Part shown: piece by piece, positions 60,009 to 64,000 of the stretch
Layout of the letters: each line of letters opens with the position of its first letter
Position numbering within the stretch: position 1 is the stretch's first letter
Source of the DNA: Kingdonia uniflora
Lineage: Eukaryota; Streptophyta; Magnoliopsida; Ranunculales; Circaeasteraceae
Reading direction: 5' to 3'
Assembly (NCBI GenBank): GCA_014058105.1
Contig: JACGCM010001272.1
Coordinates: 310,001 to 374,000, forward strand
Length of the DNA: 64,000 nucleotides
Program-made: the position numbers and the translations under genes
Notes under the pieces: generated by a model
Seen by the model: only the letters and a program-made list of their open reading frames with translations
Told to the model about the DNA's origin: nothing
The model's database searches: none

Positions 60009-60230
60009 GAGGGAGTCAAGGTCAACGATAAGAGGATGAAAACAAGCTCTTCACAAAACTTGAGGCCAAGGAGAAATGATATCATTTTAGTAGTCGTGTT
60101 GGAGCCAAAACCAAGGTCCATCGATAAAGCAAAAATCATGTCACCATTGTGAATCCTTCTGAGTTCTCCTCTCCCATACTGGTCGGGATTGAGGAGGGTA
60201 GAACCATCAGTCTTAGTGATGGTTCCTCCT

Positions 60231-60519
60231 AGGGGCGAAGCCAGGGTTCTCATCCAAGGGGTTCAAACTGTGAGTATACAAAAAATGAACCTAAAAAAAA
60301 TTATGTTGAAAATTCCCCATGTCTCTTGTATCAAAATTCCTACTAAGAACCAATTGGTTTATAAAACTCTTTAAGTAATTACTTGAGGGGGTTTAAATAT
60401 GTAATAATTACACTAAGTGAATTTTTTAATTTTTTTTGAAAAAATATCTGCATCAAAGGGAAGATCTTAGCAGTCAAGAGGTTTAACTGACCCTCCTGGA
60501 ACACCCCTGACATTGTCAC
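60231..60519. mobile_element. Short interspersed repeat with 11-bp target duplication
   Basis: It begins AGGGGCGAAGCCAGGGTTC and ends ...cattgtcac, flanked by TGGTTCCTCCT on both sides (60220-60230 and 60520-60530). It has no ORF. The left flank is the LINE RNase H fragment. I do not know the family. Confidence 0.5.
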
Positions 60520-60559
60520 TGGTTCCTCCTTTACTATAACTACCATAGTAATGCCAACT

Positions 60560-60785
60560 ACCTTTTGCTCTAGTGGCAATACTGCGTAACCCACCATCGA
60601 GAGGTCAAGGGTTCGATTCTCACCTCTGTGTGGGCTTCGAGGTTGGTATGAGCCCGTCGGCCTTGTGTCAGCTTGCTCGGTTCGTGTAGTTTGCGAACTA
60701 TTTTACATGAGCCATAGAGGATTTAGTCAGGAATTGACGGTGGGACAGTGGCCCGGATTCCTCTAGTTATAAAAAAATAAAAGTA
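60560..60785 (+). mobile_element. tRNA-derived SINE
   Basis: 'agtggcaatactgcg' resembles an A box and 'GGTTCGATTC' (60611-60620) is a good B box of an internal Pol III promoter. The tail 'cggattcctctagtta' followed by 'taaaaaaataaaa' fits an Au-like plant SINE. Borders are approximate and the target duplication is not clear. Confidence 0.6.
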
Positions 60786-60829
60786 CTATAGTAGAGGTTC
60801 CTCCTTTGCTACAACTACCACAAATAAAT

Positions 60830-61296
60830 CACTCCCTAACTCATAAAAAAATATACAAAATCAGTTTCAGTGATTGATTGCTCACCTTGTCCAAGCACCA
60901 ACATGACAAATCTTCAGAACAGTACGGTCCAAAAACTTTGTTGTTATGGCTATCTGTTGTCATAATTACAATTTGGGTTTCGTCACGCCTGGTGGAAAAG
61001 CTTGGACTCCAATACCAAGTTGAAGTCTATTCACGATATATGGTTTACTACAAATACTAATTTTATGTTGTCGATCAAGTAGGAAATGTTACTACTTGTG
61101 ATGTCTCTCTTTCTAGTCCCAGGTTTAGAAACATTACTTCACATCCACCATATCAACGACAATTAATATTGTATTGCACTTGCAAGAAGTACGTTGTGGA
61201 ATCGTAAGGGGAACTTTTACAGGTTGGAAGAGATTTGGAAATTGACGATGAAGGTTATCGGACGGTTGGAATTTTTGTCTTCAAGGTTGATCCAAC
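60830..61296. other. Interval before the Copia element
   Basis: No recognisable gene. A stretch around 60960-61250 has short open frames but no family I know. It may be a decayed gene fragment. Confidence 0.4.
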
Positions 61297-61546
61297 TGTT
61301 AAAGCCACTAGTAACAACCCTTAATTACTGCTATAACAGCTCCTAGTTATTATTGCATAACAGCTCCTACTTATAGCTATAACTGACCACTTAGTTATTG
61401 TTGTATAACAATACTTAGTTAATGCTATAATAGCTCATAATTAGCCTTGTAACAGCCACTTAATGGCTCTTGTAACAGCTCCTTGTAAACTCTATATAAA
61501 CCCTCTAGAGAGAAGAATAAAGCAAGCAAGATTTCTAATCCTTACA
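61297..61546 (+). repeat. 5' LTR of a Copia element (250 bp)
   Basis: It starts TGTTAAAGCC and ends ATCCTTACA directly before a perfect PBS. A TATA box (ctctatataaac, about 61489) lies near the 3' end. It contains several degenerate 'ataacagctcct.agttatt' units. Confidence 0.8.
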
Positions 61547-61558
61547 TGGTATCAGAGC
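61547..61558 (+). other. Primer-binding site of the Copia element
   Basis: TGGTATCAGAGC matches the complement of the plant initiator Met tRNA 3' end and follows the LTR without a gap. Confidence 0.9.
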
Positions 61559-61766
61559 GTCTAACGATCCTATTTTTCTTCTTCATTCTTACCTAGTGTT
61601 TACTGTATCTTGCACTAACAACCACCACCACTACAGTTTACTCTAAATAACATTATTGCTTCCGCCATCGAGACCATTCTCCGGTACGCAAAATATAGTA
61701 GTTAATTTCAATCCTGCAGACAACCCCTTCGCTATTCTATAATCTTCAGTTTGGTCAATATCAACC

Positions 61767-62498
61767 ATGTCAACTACTATGGCTACCGAATCCAGCAACA
61801 CCGCTGCCACTTCTTCATTTTCTGCAGGGCCTATGGTATCCCTTTCAGGTCCTAATGTCTCACATTTTTTAAAGTTGACAGAGACCAATTATTTGCTATG
61901 GAAGGGACAGATGGAGCTTTTTCTCCATGGGCATGATTTTATGAAATACGTTGAAGGTACTTATCCAGCTCCTAGTCAGATGCTTCCCACAGAGGGTAAT
62001 CAATATACACAAGTTAACCCTGCATTTCTCCCATGGTATCGTACAGATCAACTTATTGTTAGTTACCTCACTGCAACATTGTCTGAATCCATTCTTGGAA
62101 TGCTTGTGGGTACATCTACCTCACATAACACTTGGGATTGTCTTAGGCGTTATTTTTCTCAGCAGTCTTTGGCTTACTCTGCAAACATTCGGTTCCAACT
62201 CCTTTCTATCACAAAGGGATCAAAACCTATTTCTGATTACCTACAAGAAGCCAAATGGATGGCTGACACGTTAGCTTTAATCGGTGAACCAATGTTCAAT
62301 ATGGACTTGGTTTCTTCAGTTCTCCGAGGACTTGGACCTGATTATTCTATGATTGTCACTACCCTACACAACTTCCCACATTTGCCTACTTTTCCAGATT
62401 TTCGAGCTCGTTTGCTCTCTTTTGAAAGTCAAATTTCTTCATCACCTGCAGGTCCAGTCACTCAGATAGCTCCCCTAGCTGCCCAGAATCGCTCATAA
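61767..62498 (+). CDS. Copia gag
   Basis: 243 codons from MSTTMATESSN. KLTETNYLLWKGQMELFLHG is the DUF4219-like start and SITKGSKPISDYLQEAKWMA belongs to the UBN2/gag capsid region. RGLGPDYSMIVTTL follows. The frame ends at TAA (62496-62498), but the same frame continues with NQQNMTNQGNN, so the stop is probably a changed CAA and gag was once fused to pol. No zinc knuckle is present before or after the stop. Gag packages element RNA in particles. Confidence 0.85.
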   Translation: MSTTMATESSNTAATSSFSAGPMVSLSGPNVSHFLKLTETNYLLWKGQMELFLHGHDFMKYVEGTYPAPSQMLPTEGNQYTQVNPAFLPWYRTDQLIVSYLTATLSESILGMLVGTSTSHNTWDCLRRYFSQQSLAYSANIRFQLLSITKGSKPISDYLQEAKWMADTLALIGEPMFNMDLVSSVLRGLGPDYSMIVTTLHNFPHLPTFPDFRARLLSFESQISSSPAGPVTQIAPLAAQNRS

Positions 62499-62528
62499 CA
62501 ACATCCAAATCTAGGAAACCAGCAGAAT

Positions 62529-64000
62529 ATGACCAATCAAGGCAACAATCAAAATAATAGGAACCGGAACAGGATGAGGAGTAGGAACAATGGCAATTGG
62601 AATAATAGTCAGTTCAACAATGGTCACAACAACCACTGGAATCGCGTACAATGGAACAATGGGAAAAACAATAGCTGGAATCGTGGCCCTAATTACAAGA
62701 ACAATGGCAATTGGAACTACAATCAAGCCAACATGGGTATTTTAGGGAGCTCTGCTTTCTCGACATCTGGTGGGATTGATAATCTTTCTTCTGGCTATTC
62801 TCCGCAATACTCAGTTTCAGACACTCTTCAAGCTACTTTTGCAGGTTTTCAAATATCGCAACCAACTGATCATACTTGGTACCCAGATACTGGTGCCACT
62901 CATCACATGATGGGTAATGCAGATGCTTCGCATAATCGCGTGCCCCATATTGGTAATTCCTCTATTTTACTTGGCAATGGTGACAAACTTGACATATCTC
63001 AAACGGGTAGCATTCCAATCATTTTAGGGTCTAATATGTTTCAGTTAAATAACGTCTACCATGTTCCTTCCATGCGTAAATATTTATTATCAGTTGTTAA
63101 GTTCACCGCAGATAACTTTGTTCGAGTTTCATTTGATCCGTACAATTTTTATATTTCTGACTTACATTAGGGTGTTCCATTATTTTAGGGACAATGTAGG
63201 GACGGGTTATATTCACTTTCACTATATTTACCTCCTTCAGCACCATCAGCCCTTTCATCTCAATTGTGGCACAACCGATTGGGGTATCCCAATGCCAAAG
63301 TTTTATCTTTTTTACACTCAAATAAAATGTTAAGTATAAATTTTTACCTCGCACATGATTTTTGTAAAGGGTGTACGTTGGGTAAATCCACACACCTTCC
63401 TTTTACAACTCATGGAATTTATGCTACTATCCTTTTTTATCTTGTGCATTCTGATGTGTGGATGTCCCCGGTTACTTTTGTTTCTGGTTTTCACTATTAT
63501 GTTATATTCACCGATGATTACTCTCATTATACATGGTTTTTTCCTATGAAACATAAGTCATAAATTTTTACTCACTTTCAAACGTTTTTAGCGACTGTTA
63601 AGAATATTTTTAGTAGTTCGGTTAAATTTTTCCAAAGTGACGGTGGAACTGAATATACAAACCACTAATTTTCATCCCTTTGTCGTGATCTAGGCATTCA
63701 TCATCGTATGTCTTGTCCTCACACTCCTCAACAAAATGGTCTTGCTGAGCGCAAGAATCGACATATTACAGACATGACCCGCACTTTGACGGCTACTTCT
63801 CATACTCCTTTTAATTTATGGGTTGAAGCAGTGTCTACCGCGGTTTATCTCATTAACCGCCTCCCCACCCCACTTCGTCATTGGGCTTCCCCCTTTTCTC
63901 ATTTATTTGGTCGGTCACCTACTTACTCAGACTTCCACACCTTTGGTTGTGCATGTTACCTGCATTTAAGGGATTATGTTTCTAATAAGCTAATGCCACG
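62529..64000 (+). pseudogene. Copia protease and integrase, runs off the window
   Basis: The same frame as gag begins with an Asn-rich basic stretch (62529-62740), then the protease site WYPDTGATHHMMGN (62877-62920). GAG_pre-integrase follows with LWHNRLGYPNAKVL and DFCKGCTLGKSTHLPF. The integrase core has LVHSDVWMSP, FTDDYSHYTWFF, FQSDGGTEYTNH and HTPQQNGLAERKNRH, so D, D and E are visible. Stops: TAG 63168, TAG 63186, TAA 63561, TAA 63666. Apart from these no frameshift is seen to 64000. RT and RNase H would lie beyond the window. Confidence 0.85.

Larger units (their letters stand above)
59160..60230 (-). pseudogene. LINE RNase H fragment, split by a MITE-like element
   Basis: On the - strand 60230-60009 reads GTITKTDGSTLLNPDQYGRG, ELRRIHNGDMIFALSMDLGF and SFLLGLKFCEELVF, the N-terminal half of an RVT_3 RNase H with its DGS. 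After the insertion at 59595-60008 it continues LILVQWYNNGSI ... TFREGNCPFDLLSKEGSAL. It is an old 5'-truncated LINE end, with several stops. Confidence 0.65.
61297..64000 (+). mobile_element. Ty1/Copia retrotransposon, 5' part
   Basis: LTR, PBS, gag, protease and integrase core in one + strand frame, cut by the window edge before RT. Integrase before RT identifies Copia. The frame is interrupted only by five stops, all where Gln is expected. Confidence 0.9.

Noticed and set aside
60600..60625. A true tRNA gene
   Set aside because: A B-box-like sequence is present but no cloverleaf can be drawn. It fits a SINE with an A-rich tail.

Overview
This is plant nuclear DNA, almost certainly from a eudicot with a transposon-rich genome. 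The evidence is a ten-exon protein gene with GT-AG introns, Tat-type Ty3/Gypsy elements with a second RNase H, an L1-type LINE with a plant RVT_3 RNase H, a Ty1/Copia element and a tRNA-derived SINE. I cannot name the species. Every call comes from reading the sequence; no database search was run.

Only one cellular gene is convincing: an intact prolyl aminopeptidase-like alpha/beta hydrolase (22152-28441, + strand) with a likely organelle transit peptide. Its introns hold a Copia-like LTR fragment and a LINE fragment. It is boxed in by retroelements: an LTR ends about 48 bp before its first in-frame ATG, and another retroelement starts about 215 bp after its stop.

Layout: (1) 1-7820, element F, + strand. 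It has gag remnants, a 61-bp minisatellite, an antisense gene on the - strand and a 3' LTR, but no pol. (2) 7821-22104, element C, - strand. It has an antisense coiled-coil gene, INT, aRNH, RT, PR, gag and an LTR, and that LTR is split by a 7.6-kb LINE (14257-21899). The LINE itself contains a short inverted LINE 3' end. (3) 22152-28441, the peptidase gene. (4) 28656-33628, element D, a Gypsy element resembling chromoviruses, with both LTRs and a near-match target duplication. (5) About 34245-56590, element B, - strand Tat type, whose antisense coiled-coil gene is interrupted by the complete Tat element A (36531-48477, two 718-bp LTRs) and by a solo LTR of the F family (48777-49270, perfect ACTAG duplication). 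(6) 56590-61296, a patchwork of LTR, MITE, SINE and LINE fragments. (7) 61297-64000, the 5' half of a + strand Copia element that runs off the window.

The most interesting shared feature is in the Tat elements F, A and B. Each carries a gene on the strand opposite to gag/pol, in the 3' part of the element. Each encodes a domain resembling the 'putative gypsy type transposon' (Transposase_28) family followed by a long coiled coil. All three have a small phase-1 intron just after that domain. F and A also have a CACGTGGG motif plus TATA box upstream, and tandem repeats where the sense and antisense genes converge. These look like real, separately transcribed, spliced genes inside retrotransposons. 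Nearly all the retroelement reading frames now carry stops or frameshifts.
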